A DNA stretch of 64,000 bases, from NCBI GenBank assembly GCA_016705245.1, contig JADIYM010000005.1:186001-250000 (forward strand), in the 5' to 3' direction. This document shows, piece after piece, positions 7,042-15,594 of the stretch (position 1 is its first letter; every line of letters begins with the position of its first letter). The notes under the pieces were generated by a model. That model did no database searches, was not told the DNA's origin, and saw only the letters and a list, made by a program, of their open reading frames with translations. The translations under genes were made by a program, and so were the position numbers. The DNA is from Blastocatellia bacterium (lineage in GTDB: Bacteria > Acidobacteriota > Blastocatellia > UBA7656 > JADIYM01).

Positions 7042-9408
7042 TCAGTTTCCGTCCCAGTTCCCCACGATCGGCGTGACGTCCGGCGGTCCATACGAGAACA
7101 CCATGTCGGCGCCCCCCGGACTGTTCGTGTTACGCAGGAACCACGCCCCCGACGAGGCCACGTAGATCCCGATGGTGTCGCGTCCATCGCCGTTCCAGTC
7201 GCCCGCCAGCGGGGTCGCACTCGACGGCCCGTACGTGAAAACGATGTCGGCCCCGCCGGGGCTGTTCGTGTTCTTCAGGAAAAACGCCGCCGTCGACGGG
7301 CTGTAGAGCCCGATCGAGTCCGTTCCGTTAGCGTCCCAGTCGCCCGTGATCGGTCGCCACCCGGCTGCGCCCGGCCCGAAGCTGAACACCAGGTCCGCAC
7401 CGCCCGGCGCGTTCGTGTTCTTGAGGAAAAACGCGCCGCTAGCCGGATCGTAGAGGCCCACCGTGTCCGTGCCGTTTCCGTCCCAGTCGCCTGCGAGCGG
7501 CACCCAGCCGAGCCCGGCCGGTCCGTAGCTGAACAACGCGTCCGCGGATCCCGGTCCGTTCACGTTCTTGAGGAAGAATGCGCCCGTGGAAGGCTGATAG
7601 AGACCCGGAGACGCCACGCCGTCGCCGTTCCAGTCTGCCGCCAGCGGCACCAGCCCGGCGCCAGCGGCGCCGTACGTGAAGAGCGTGTCCGCAGGTCCAG
7701 GCGAGTTTCCGTTGCGCAGGAACCACGCGCCCGACGCAGGCACGTAGATACCAACCGTGTCCTTCGCCGCCGCCGGCGCGAGCACGAAAAGCGTGATCGA
7801 CTGCGGCGGAACCGTCGTCGACAGCGTCGTCCCGACGTACCCGACGTCGGCCGGATGCGCAATCGAATTCGCAGACGTGAGCTGCCAGACCTGCGCGACG
7901 CCCGTCCCCGCAAATCCGGCGAGCGAGATATTCACTGGCTGCACGCCAGCAGACTGCTTGTTGACGACCATCACCGTCAGCGCGCCGTCACTCGAGCGTT
8001 CGCCGGCAAAAGCCGACAGGTTATCGGGATTCGGCACCGTTGCCGACACACTCGTGTCGCCGAAGCGTCCTCCGACTCCGTCGTAGTTCGTGTACATCTT
8101 GATGGACTTGTAGGTCGGCGTCGACGCGGCCGGCGTCGTCCACCGGCTCGCCATGTCGAGCCCCTCGCGGCCGAAGATCCCGAGGACGTCGGCCTGTGCC
8201 GTCGCGCCGTTGATGTGACCTTCGGCGCCCCAGTTGTACTCCGTGATGCCGGTCTTCGTGCCGGGGTAGTAGGTGTCCACCCAGCCCCTGATCCGGGGAA
8301 TCAGCCTGACCGTGTCGGCGATCCACGTCTCGTCGACGTAGTTCGGGTCCCAGAGGCTTCGCGTCGAGCGGTTGCGCCGCGCCTGCATCGACGCTGACGT
8401 GTCGTCCGAGAACTCGCCGCCCTGCGGGTAATAATGCACCGTGAAGACGTCGAGGATCCGTCGGCCGGTGCTCTGGTTGTTGAGCTTGAGCTGGTTGAGG
8501 AGCCACGGCAGGTAGTCCCAGCCGCCGTGTGCCGCGCGGTCGGGCAGGTTCGACCATCCGTGCTGCGCGCCCCACTGCTGGTCGTACCCGCTGAAGAGGT
8601 AGCCGCTCCAGCCCCACTCCTCCGGACCGACGACGAGGGCTCCGGGATCCGTGTCCTTGATCATCGTCCCGTATTCGATCGTCTTGTCGCGGATCTCGTC
8701 CATCGTCGGTCCCGTCGGGTTCACGTCGCGATGGGTCGAAAACCAGATGCTGGGTTCGTTGTCGAGAAGGTAGTAACGTACGCCGCCGTTCGCCGCGGTG
8801 CCCTGCTGGGCGACGAGGTGCTGGACCCATCCGCGCTGGAAGTTGACGTCAGCTGGAACGCTCGCATCGTTCGGGTCGTTGCCGGTGACCGGCTGGTTAT
8901 TGCTTGCGCGGATGCCGTTGCCGGCGTCGGGAAACCACTGCCAGTCGTTGCCGGTCTGTGCGCCGTATTTCACGATCGAGAAGCTCGAGAGCTTCGTGCG
9001 GTTCGGTCCGAGCTTCGCGACCCAGCCGACGGTCGGAATCGTTATCATCGACTCGGCGCTCGCCGCCTGGTTGGCGTCGATGAACGCGTCGGCGTCGGCG
9101 CCGGCGGTCGAGCTCGAGTAGGCGATGCTCTGGTAGTACCAGTCGTTCGCTCGGTTGTCGGCGTTCTGCTGCCAGTTGTAGCGCGTCGTGTTGTTGCCGC
9201 CGCGGCGGTTCGACGGACAACGCAGGTCGGCGAGCGTTGCCGCGTCGGCGTACGCGAGGCCGTAGATGAGCGGATTTATGGGACGCCGGTTCGCGGACAC
9301 ATCGACGGCGATCGCGATCGCCGGATTGTCGGCGCGGACGGTCGGAAGCGGCGTGACGAGCGACGCGACGAGCAGCGCCGCGAGAACCACAGGGAATGTT
9401 CTGTTCAT
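7042..9408 (-). CDS. Secreted glycoside hydrolase family 44 with five C-terminal FG-GAP-like repeats
   Basis: A 788-residue exported enzyme. Signal peptide: MNRTFPVVLAALLVASLVTPLPTVRA. Residues about 27-545 match GH44 (endoglucanase/xyloglucanase/mannanase): NPLIYGLAYAD at the start, RGGNNTTRYNW, the acid/base glutamate in LLDNEPSIW and the nucleophile glutamate in GITEYNWGAEGH, then a beta-sandwich part. From about residue 550 five tandem 47-49 residue repeats follow, each of the form DTVGLYxPxSGAFFLKN, NSPGGADLVFxYGP, GDWDGDG. The same five-repeat block ends the 53585 protein. The acidic DxDxDG-like turns could bind calcium. It acts on plant-type beta-glucans outside the cell; the repeat role (surface attachment or binding) is inferred. 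Confidence 0.9.
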   Translation of the reverse strand: MNRTFPVVLAALLVASLVTPLPTVRADNPAIAIAVDVSANRRPINPLIYGLAYADAATLADLRCPSNRRGGNNTTRYNWQQNADNRANDWYYQSIAYSSSTAGADADAFIDANQAASAESMITIPTVGWVAKLGPNRTKLSSFSIVKYGAQTGNDWQWFPDAGNGIRASNNQPVTGNDPNDASVPADVNFQRGWVQHLVAQQGTAANGGVRYYLLDNEPSIWFSTHRDVNPTGPTMDEIRDKTIEYGTMIKDTDPGALVVGPEEWGWSGYLFSGYDQQWGAQHGWSNLPDRAAHGGWDYLPWLLNQLKLNNQSTGRRILDVFTVHYYPQGGEFSDDTSASMQARRNRSTRSLWDPNYVDETWIADTVRLIPRIRGWVDTYYPGTKTGITEYNWGAEGHINGATAQADVLGIFGREGLDMASRWTTPAASTPTYKSIKMYTNYDGVGGRFGDTSVSATVPNPDNLSAFAGERSSDGALTVMVVNKQSAGVQPVNISLAGFAGTGVAQVWQLTSANSIAHPADVGYVGTTLSTTVPPQSITLFVLAPAAAKDTVGIYVPASGAWFLRNGNSPGPADTLFTYGAAGAGLVPLAADWNGDGVASPGLYQPSTGAFFLKNVNGPGSADALFSYGPAGLGWVPLAGDWDGNGTDTVGLYDPASGAFFLKNTNAPGGADLVFSFGPGAAGWRPITGDWDANGTDSIGLYSPSTAAFFLKNTNSPGGADIVFTYGPSSATPLAGDWNGDGRDTIGIYVASSGAWFLRNTNSPGGADMVFSYGPPDVTPIVGNWDGN

Positions 9409-9489
9409 TGTGACGTCCCGGTCTTGGGGGCCAGGATCGAGGGGCTGAAGCAGTGAGAGAGTACGCTCATGCCCTGGACAGAATCAAAG

Positions 9490-9586
9490 AAAAAGGACCA
9501 CGGATTCACACGGATCAACACAGATCCGCAACTGTCTGCTGATCTGTGTTCATACTTCGTTTCCGCGTGAATCCGTGGCCCTTCTT
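9490..9586. repeat. Word palindrome, family E, copy E1
   Basis: Arms made of 10-bp words (ACGGATTCAC, ACGGATCAAC, ACAGATC) and their complement; the outer ends GGACCACGGATTCAC and GTGAATCCGTGGCC pair well. It lies upstream of both the GH44 gene (minus) and the hydrolase gene (plus), so here it sits in a divergent promoter region. Confidence 0.85.
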
Positions 9587-9621
9587 CTCATTTGCGCCAA
9601 TCCCGTACAATCTCGAAAGTC

Positions 9622-10647
9622 ATGCTCGGAAAGTACATCCATCGCCGCGAACGCTTTCTATCGTCGATCGACACGAATCGCGTCATCCGCCCGTTCGACT
9701 GGGGCACTGAGTTCCTCGACATCGAGCCAATGCCGGACGAAAACGACGCCGCGCTCGTCGATCGGTTCGTCACGCGAGCGCTGGACGACAGCGACGCCTA
9801 CTACGCCACTCCTGCCCTCGATCACGCGGAATTCGATGGAGAGTGGGTGCGCTTCCCGAGCGCGCTCGAGACCCGGTGGGACGTCAACAACACGGTCACC
9901 GCGCGCTACATTCCGTCGCGAAAGCCCTCGAAGAAGGCCGTCATCGTCCTGCCGCAGTGGAACGCGGACTCGGAGAGCCACGTTGCGCTCGGACGGATCT
10001 TCGCGCGGTTCGGGATCTCGGCGTTGAGGCTTTCGCTGCCGTACCACGACGTGCGGATGCCGGAAGAGCTCGAGCGCGCCGACTACATGGTGAGCGGGAA
10101 TGTGGGAAGGACGCTTCACGCTTGCAGGCAGGCGGTGATGGACGTCCGGCGATGCGTCGACTGGCTCGAGCGCCGCGGTTACACGCAGATCGGCATCACT
10201 GGAACGTCGATCGGCTCGTGCATCGCGTTTCTGGCCTACGTGCACGAACCGCGGCTGCGCGTCGGCGTGTTCAACCACGTGTCGAGCTTTTTCGCGGACG
10301 TCACGTGGACCGGGATCTCGACCCGTCACGTGCGCGCGGGCATCGAGCAGAGCATAGATCTCGACACGCTCCGGCACGCGTGGATGCCGATCAGTCCGAA
10401 CGCGTTCATTCACCGGCTGAAGCACGAGCAGCCGCATCGGCCGCGGCTGATGATCACTGCGCGATACGACCTGACGTTTCTGCCGCATCTGTCGGAGCGG
10501 GCGTTCGCTGAATTCCGGCACCACGATATTCCGGTGGATCGGGCGATCCTGCGCTGCGGGCACTACACGAGCGGGAAGTTCCCGTTCAAGTTCCAGCTCG
10601 GTTACCTGATCACGAAGTACCTGCACCGGCACCTGGCGGAGGCGTAA
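9622..10647 (+). CDS. Alpha/beta hydrolase, ABHD18-like
   Basis: A 341-residue alpha/beta hydrolase. The nucleophile elbow is GITGTSIGSCIAF (Ser in GTSIGS). Preceding strands include KKAVIVLPQWNADSESH and FGISALRLSLPYHD; the acid loop is in RPRLMITARYDLTFLP and the histidine probably in LRCGHYTSGKFPFKFQLG. The arrangement resembles the ABHD18/DUF2048 group, for which no reaction is firmly known. There is no signal peptide. The start ATG at 9622 opens MLGKYIHRRERFL; ten codons upstream read out of family E repeat sequence and are unlikely to be translated. Confidence 0.75.
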   Translation: MLGKYIHRRERFLSSIDTNRVIRPFDWGTEFLDIEPMPDENDAALVDRFVTRALDDSDAYYATPALDHAEFDGEWVRFPSALETRWDVNNTVTARYIPSRKPSKKAVIVLPQWNADSESHVALGRIFARFGISALRLSLPYHDVRMPEELERADYMVSGNVGRTLHACRQAVMDVRRCVDWLERRGYTQIGITGTSIGSCIAFLAYVHEPRLRVGVFNHVSSFFADVTWTGISTRHVRAGIEQSIDLDTLRHAWMPISPNAFIHRLKHEQPHRPRLMITARYDLTFLPHLSERAFAEFRHHDIPVDRAILRCGHYTSGKFPFKFQLGYLITKYLHRHLAEA

Positions 10648-10660
10648 GACCGGGTTTTCC

Positions 10661-10722
10661 TGCGTCCTTTGCGCCTTTGCGCCTTTGCGCGAAATCTCAC
10701 GCAAAGGCGCAAGGACGCAAAG
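10661..10722. repeat. Word palindrome, family A, copy A1
   Basis: Three TTTGCGCC-type 8-bp words, a GAAATCTCAC loop, and the complementary GCAAAGGCGCAAGGACGCAAAG arm. It starts 14 bp after the hydrolase stop codon and ends 50 bp before the SRPBCC gene. Confidence 0.93.
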
Positions 10723-10771
10723 CTGTAAACAAAAGAATGCACGATTTGACCGATTTCTGTATCATCTCGTC

Positions 10772-11224
10772 GTGCCCCGCCGAATCGAGCTGTCGTCCGT
10801 CATAAACGCGCCCCGCTACCGGGTGTGGGCCTTCTACGACGATCCGGACAACCTCCCGAAGCTGACGCCGCCGGGCATCCACGTCACTCTGCTCACGAAG
10901 CCCGCACGCCCCCGCGCAGGCGACATCGTGTCTCTCCGCATTCGCCGCGGACCGATCGCCTTCACCTGGGACGCGAAGTTCACCGATTACGACCCGGGCC
11001 GCTCCTTCGTCGACGAGCAGGGACGCGGTCCATTCTCCTTCTTCCGCCACCGGCACCTGTTCGAGGACGCCCCGGGCGGCACACGCATTACCGACACAAT
11101 CGACTACACGCCGCCGTACGGACCGATCGGCTGGATCGCCGACCGGATCGCGATCGCGCGCGACCTGAAAGCAATGCTTGCCTTCCGCCACGCGAGGACA
11201 CGCGAACTTCTCGAAACCGCCTGA
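10772..11224 (+). CDS. SRPBCC-family (START/Bet v 1-like) protein
   Basis: A 150-residue SRPBCC domain. It begins VPRRIELSSVINAPRYRVWAFYDD, the usual beta strand followed by a helix, and contains SFVDEQGRGPFSFFRHRHLF and GGTRITDTIDYTPPYGPIG, which match the cyclase/dehydrase-like subgroup found fused to or beside YfcH-type epimerases. Members bind hydrophobic ligands; the ligand here is unknown. The GTG at 10772 is chosen as start because homology begins there and upstream codons derive from palindrome A1. First gene of a probable three-gene operon with an SDR and an NDUFA9-like epimerase. Confidence 0.75.
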   Translation: MPRRIELSSVINAPRYRVWAFYDDPDNLPKLTPPGIHVTLLTKPARPRAGDIVSLRIRRGPIAFTWDAKFTDYDPGRSFVDEQGRGPFSFFRHRHLFEDAPGGTRITDTIDYTPPYGPIGWIADRIAIARDLKAMLAFRHARTRELLETA

Positions 11225-11242
11225 AGCCTCGAAGGAATCCCC

Positions 11243-11965
11243 GTGAACGAATCATTCGCCGGAAAAATCGCCGTCGTCACTGGCGCAAGCCGCGGAATCG
11301 GCCGCGCGACGGCCGAGGCACTGATTGCCGCCGGCGCGACGGTCGTCCTTGCCTCTCGCGACGCCGACTCGCTCGACGACCTTGCCTCCAGTTTCGGTCA
11401 TCGCGCCGAATCCGTTCCGACCGACGTCACCCGGTCCGCCGAAGTAGACGAGCTCGTTCGCGGTACCGTCGAACGCCACGGCCGCATCGACCTGCTCGTC
11501 CACGCCGCCGGCGCCGGCATGCTCAAGCCCGTGCTCGACATCACCGAGCCCGAATTCGACTCACTCGTGGAGCTGAACCTGAAGGGCGCCTTCCTCGTGC
11601 TCCAGCGGACGGCCCGCGCCATGTCGGAGCACGGCGGCGGGACGATCGTCACGTTCCCCGGCGTGCTCGGACGCGCGCCGATGGCGGCGGCGTCAGCCTA
11701 CGCAGCGACGAAATACGGACTCGTCGGACTCGTGAAGTCGATGGCCATCGACCTGAAGCGCGCGAACGTGCGATTCTCCCTGATGTTCCTCGGTGGCGTG
11801 AACACGACGTTCTGGGACAGCGAGTCGATCACTGTCAAAGTCCAGCGCGAGAAGATGCTGGACGCGGCGTCGGCGGCGAAGGCGGTGCTCTTCGCGGCAT
11901 CGCAGGCGACTCCGGGCATCTGCGGCGAAATCGTCATCCAGCCGGAGAATCATCAGCTTCTCTAA
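11243..11965 (+). CDS. Short-chain dehydrogenase/reductase (SDR)
   Basis: A classical SDR of 240 residues: NAD(P)-binding TGASRGIGRATAEALI at residues 13-28, the AGAG cofactor-stabilising motif in HAAGAGML, and the catalytic YAATKYG with Tyr and Lys near residue 153. The serine usually found about 13 residues before the tyrosine is not obvious in TFPGVLGRAPMAAASAY, so catalytic competence is not certain. GTG start at 11243 with AAGGAA 6-11 bases upstream. It sits 18 bp after the SRPBCC gene and 3 bp before the next gene, so co-translation is likely. Substrate unknown. Confidence 0.85.
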   Translation: MNESFAGKIAVVTGASRGIGRATAEALIAAGATVVLASRDADSLDDLASSFGHRAESVPTDVTRSAEVDELVRGTVERHGRIDLLVHAAGAGMLKPVLDITEPEFDSLVELNLKGAFLVLQRTARAMSEHGGGTIVTFPGVLGRAPMAAASAYAATKYGLVGLVKSMAIDLKRANVRFSLMFLGGVNTTFWDSESITVKVQREKMLDAASAAKAVLFAASQATPGICGEIVIQPENHQLL

Positions 11966-11968
11966 ACC

Positions 11969-12883
11969 ATGAACATCCTCATCACGGGCGGCACGGGATT
12001 CATCGGCGGACACATCCGCGACGCGCTGCTTCTGCGGCCGGAGCTCGGGCCCGACGCGCGCGTCCTGTGCATGACACGCGACCCGAAGGGGAAGACGCAC
12101 GGCGATCCGCGAGTGTCGTTCGTCGCCGGCAACGTGCGCGACGCCGCGATGCTCGAGCACGCGACGGACGGCGTCGACGTCGTCGTCCACTGCGTCCAGT
12201 TTCCGAATCACCCCGTCGAGGACGAGCGGAAAGGCCACACCTACCTCGAGGTGGACGCGCACGGAACGGAGCGGCTCGTCGCAGCGTGTCGGAAGAACGG
12301 TGTCAAGCGAATCGTCTACCTGTCCGGCGCGGGAACGTCGCCGGATCGCAAGGAGCCGTGGTTTCAGGCGAAGGTGATCGCCGAGCGCGCGGTGCGCGAG
12401 TCCGGCGCCGAATGGGTGATCCTGCGTCCGTCGTGGGTCTACGGGCCGGATGACCGCAGTCTCAACCGCTTCGTGACGTTCGTCCGGTACCTGCCGATCG
12501 TGCCGGTCATCGGCGACGGCACGAACAAGGTGCAGCCGATCGCGATCTGGGACGTGGCGGAGGCCGCGTCGGAATCGGTCTTCAGCGATGCCGCGACTAA
12601 CCAGACGATCGAGCTCGGGGGACCCGAGGAACTGACGATGGACGAGATCATCGGCGTCTTGCAGAAAGTAATGGGAACGCACCGCCCGCTGCTCCATCAG
12701 CCGAAGGCGCTCATGAAGCTCGCCGTCTGGCCGCTTGCGATCCTGCCGACGCCGCCGCTTTCGCCCGAAGCGATCGACTTCATTCTCCAGGAAGCCCACG
12801 TCGACACCGAGCCCGCCCGACGCATCTTCGGCCGCGGTTTCACGCGCCTCGAGGACGGCCTGCGGAAGTACCTGGTGAGTTGA
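11969..12883 (+). CDS. NAD(P)-binding epimerase-like protein, complex I NDUFA9 type
   Basis: A 304-residue atypical SDR. It opens MNILITGGTGFIGGHIRDAL, the Rossmann GxxGxxG, with LSGAG near residue 114 and FQAKVIAERAVRESGAEWVILRPSWVYGPDD, the hallmark of the NDUFA9/YfcH-like group that replaces YxxxK with a less conserved site. Proteins of this group often pair with SRPBCC domains, as in this operon. A quinone- or carotenoid-related role is common but not shown here. The TGA stop (12881-12883) lies inside the outer edge of family C palindrome C1. Confidence 0.82.
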   Translation: MNILITGGTGFIGGHIRDALLLRPELGPDARVLCMTRDPKGKTHGDPRVSFVAGNVRDAAMLEHATDGVDVVVHCVQFPNHPVEDERKGHTYLEVDAHGTERLVAACRKNGVKRIVYLSGAGTSPDRKEPWFQAKVIAERAVRESGAEWVILRPSWVYGPDDRSLNRFVTFVRYLPIVPVIGDGTNKVQPIAIWDVAEAASESVFSDAATNQTIELGGPEELTMDEIIGVLQKVMGTHRPLLHQPKALMKLAVWPLAILPTPPLSPEAIDFILQEAHVDTEPARRIFGRGFTRLEDGLRKYLVS

Positions 12884-12996
12884 CAGGATTTCAGGATTTT
12901 CAGGATCAACAGGATTTCCTTTGGGTTGCTCGGACGCCTTCCGTCCTATCCACACTGAATCCTGTTAATCCTGAAAATCCTGAAATCCTGTCTACT
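12877..12996. repeat. Word palindrome, family C, copy C1
   Basis: Outer edge GAGTTGACAGGATTTCAGG, tandem TCAGGATT words, a loop of about 45 bp (12918-12957), then AATCCTGTTAATCCTG and the outer edge CCTGTCTACTCTC. The stop codons of both convergent neighbours (TGA 12881, TAG complement 12992-12994) are encoded by the repeat edges. Confidence 0.93.
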
Positions 12997-14248
12997 CTCC
13001 CACTTTCCACCCGACGCGAAACTGCCGATCGGGCGCAATGTCGTCGACGAGGAGGACGTCGACCCGGTACCAGGCGCTGCGGGGCGCGACGTACGAAGCC
13101 GTAGAGTTCGGGTAGAGGTACACGTCCTCGCCTTCCTGCTGCCACGAGCCGCCGAAGACCGCGCTCGCCTGCGTCCGGAACGTGAAGCCGAGCGCGCGTG
13201 CGCCGTCAGGAAAGTCGCCCGAGTCGAACGTCACTCTCTCGCCGGCTTTCAACGCCACGAGATAGCTGCGCATGAAATACACGGTGCCTTTCGCCGTCGT
13301 CTTGCGCTCGGCCTTGTCGAACGCAAAGAACCCGAGCCCGAGGTCCGCCGGCCAGTCCGGCGCGAAGTATGTGTCCCACTTCGCCGTGTCTTTCCGGATG
13401 GCAGGAATCATGAGCCGTTCACTGGCGACGGCCTTGCTCCATTGCGGCGGGAAGGTCGACGTATCGCGATCGAGCACGAATCCGAAGCCCGCGAGCACCG
13501 GTATGAAGATCGCGAGCCACCCGAGCTGCCACGCCAGACTGCGCCGCTCCTTCGCGCGCATCTCGCGGTCTTTCTTCGCAACGTCTTCGATCGTCGACAC
13601 GAGTTTCGAAGCTGATGACCGCAGCTTCGAGACCCACGCCTCGGGCATGCGGAGCAGGTTGTCCGCACCGCAGTAGAGACACGCGAGCCCGGTCGCGCCG
13701 TCCGGGACGTCGAGGGGCGCGGCGCACGACCGGCAGCGCGCTGGTCCTCCCTCCCGGTCGGGCGGCAATGCGGCGAGCGCGGCCTGCAGGTGCTGCTTCC
13801 CCTTCGTTCGGCGGCGGCCGTAAATTCCGAGAACGGTCGGGACGCCGAGCGTGACGTACATCGCGACGCCAACGCCCGTGTAGATCTGGGTGTTCGACCA
13901 GATGTCGAAAAGCGTCGCGCCGATGTTGCGGCTGACGATCTCGAGGCCCTTCGCGATCAGCAGCGCGTCGACAACGAACGCGAACGGCCACAGAACGAGC
14001 CATATGCACCCAGACGAAACGGAGCCCCACGCTTGCGCGAGAAATCCCGGAGGATCGCCGAGCGACTCAAAGAGCTCGTGGGCCTCGACGCGGCCGACGT
14101 CGCGCTGGACCTCGGCCTGCCGCATTTGTGCGTAGGCCTCGGGGACGGGAAACTCGACACCGCAGTACGGGCAGTGGACGTCCTTTCCCGTACCGAGCGG
14201 CACCGGCGCGCCGCAGCCCTCGCAACGGAGTATCTCGGGCTTCTCCAT
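12992..14248 (-). CDS. Membrane protein with two zinc ribbons, unknown function
   Basis: A 418-residue protein not assigned to a named family. The N-terminus holds a zinc ribbon (RCEGCGAPV and HCPYCGVEF). Two hydrophobic stretches follow near residues 78-100 and 125-142, and a second zinc ribbon (RCRSCAAPLD, ACLYCGADN) near residues 175-200. A further membrane segment lies near residue 250 (LGWLAIFIPVLAGFGFVL), then a roughly 150-residue beta-rich C-terminal domain. It resembles bacterial zinc-ribbon membrane proteins of unknown role. It ends with a TAG supplied by palindrome C1 and is divergent from the WG-repeat gene, with palindrome C2 between. Confidence 0.6.
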   Translation of the reverse strand: MEKPEILRCEGCGAPVPLGTGKDVHCPYCGVEFPVPEAYAQMRQAEVQRDVGRVEAHELFESLGDPPGFLAQAWGSVSSGCIWLVLWPFAFVVDALLIAKGLEIVSRNIGATLFDIWSNTQIYTGVGVAMYVTLGVPTVLGIYGRRRTKGKQHLQAALAALPPDREGGPARCRSCAAPLDVPDGATGLACLYCGADNLLRMPEAWVSKLRSSASKLVSTIEDVAKKDREMRAKERRSLAWQLGWLAIFIPVLAGFGFVLDRDTSTFPPQWSKAVASERLMIPAIRKDTAKWDTYFAPDWPADLGLGFFAFDKAERKTTAKGTVYFMRSYLVALKAGERVTFDSGDFPDGARALGFTFRTQASAVFGGSWQQEGEDVYLYPNSTASYVAPRSAWYRVDVLLVDDIAPDRQFRVGWKVGE

Positions 14249-14266
14249 CCGCGCGAGGATACGAGG

Positions 14267-14341
14267 AGAGTGGACAGGATTACAGGATTCACAGGATATT
14301 TTTCGTGGAATCCTGAGAATCCTGTAATCCTGTCCACTCTC
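14267..14341. repeat. Word palindrome, family C, copy C2 (between divergent genes)
   Basis: Compact copy: GAGTGGACAGGATTACAGG words, loop ATATTTTTCGTGG, AATCCTG words, edge CCTGTCCACTCTC. It ends directly against the ATG of the WG-repeat gene (14342) and 18 bp from the zinc-ribbon start (14248). In this copy the element makes up nearly all of a divergent intergenic region. Confidence 0.93.
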
Positions 14342-15476
14342 ATGTTTTTCGCGATCCTCATGCTCGTCCTCGCTGCACCGCCGCCGGCGGAGTACTTCCT
14401 CGCGGACATCGACAATCGCCCGGTGTTGATCGATCTGGAGGGCCGCGTCGTTCTCGAGCCCGAAGGCCGCGTGGGCGTGGGGTTACTCCGAAGGCATGTT
14501 CTGCTTCTCGGACGGCCAGCGAGTCGGCTTCATGGACTGGACGGGACGAGTCGTGGTGCCGCCGACGTACGCCTATGCCGAAGGCTTCCGCGAGGGGTAC
14601 GCGCGTGTGCAGCTACCCGAAAAGGGTGACACGGACCGCGAGCGCTGGGGATTCATCGACCGGACGGGACGGATGGTGATCCCGGCTCGCTATTGGGCGA
14701 CGTTCGACTTCCACGAGGGCGCGGCATTCGTTCTGAGCAACAAGGCCTCGACGTTCGTCGATACACAAGGCCGCACGATTCCAGCGGCGCCGTTCGGCTG
14801 GGCGGAGCACTTCAGCGAGGGTCTCGCGCCGGTCGAAAAGGACTATCGCTGGGGCTTCATCGACAAACGCGGGAGGATGGCGATTCCGCAGGTCTTCGCA
14901 CGGGCTAATGTATTTTCGGAGGGACTCGCGGCCGTGTCGATCTGGAACGACACCCTGGAAGCCCTCAACGTGCCGATCGTCGGGTCGGGCTACATCGACG
15001 CGACGGGGAAGATGGTGATCCTGCCGAAGTTCTCGTCGACGGAGCCGTTTTCGTGCGGTCTCGGACTCGTTGCAGAAGGCTCGATGTACGTGCCGTCGAG
15101 GAACCGGTCTGGTCGCGAGCCGAGACTCGGAAAGGTGAGCTTCATCGATCGGACGGGGAAGACGGTTTTCGAGGTGACGGGGTCCGAGGGCGGGACGCCC
15201 GGAGGGTCACGCGCCACTGTGGTCCGCGTCGAGTCGTTCCGGGAGGATCTGGCGTACGTGGAATACGCGGACGGCCGGAAGGGCTTCCTGGACAAGACCG
15301 GCAAGCTGGCGATCGCGCTAGGTCCCGAATTCGAAGTGGCCCAGAGCTTCGATCGTGGCCTCGCGCGGGTGTCGCTCGCGCCGGCCGCCCCCGGCGGGCC
15401 CAGGTCCACCGGCTACATCAACAAGTCCGGCAAGCTCGTCTGGCCGAGGCCGAAGCCCGCGGTCACTCAACCCTGA
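14342..15476 (+). CDS. Exported WG-repeat protein, frameshifted
   Basis: About 378 residues when read as one gene. It begins MFFAILMLVLAAPPPAEYF, a short signal peptide, then LIDLEGRVVLEPEG in the first frame. Near 14476 (GTGGGG) one base too many shifts the frame to WGYSEGMFCFSDGQRVGFMD, which runs to the TGA at 15474. At least seven WG-like repeats are visible, such as WGFIDRTGRMVIPARYW, WGFIDKRGRMAIPQVF and KGFLDKTGKLAIALGPEF. WG repeats form beta hairpins of unknown function, found in secreted and surface proteins. The frameshift splits only the signal/first repeat from the rest. Confidence 0.78.
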
Positions 15477-15484
15477 TCTTCTTC

Positions 15485-15587
15485 CGTTGCGCCTTCGCGT
15501 CTGCCCTTGGCGTCTTTGCGAGAAACTCTTCGAACGTGAGAAGAGTTTCCCGCAAAGACGCCAAGGGCAGACGCAAAGGCGCAAAGA
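15485..15587. repeat. Word palindrome, family A, copy A2
   Basis: Near-perfect arms of about 47 bp, GTTGCGCCTTCGCGTCTG outward and GCAGACGCAAAGGCGCAAAG returning, around a short CGAACGTG centre. It fills the space between the convergent stops of the WG-repeat gene (15476) and the pRiA4b-like fragment (15595). Confidence 0.93.
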
Positions 15588-15594
15588 AGAAGAC

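Noticed and set aside
10661..10722. Tandem 8-bp words as a CRISPR array
   Set aside because: Units are too short, without constant repeats or unique spacers of fixed length, and the arms are inverted copies of one another. No cas gene is present.
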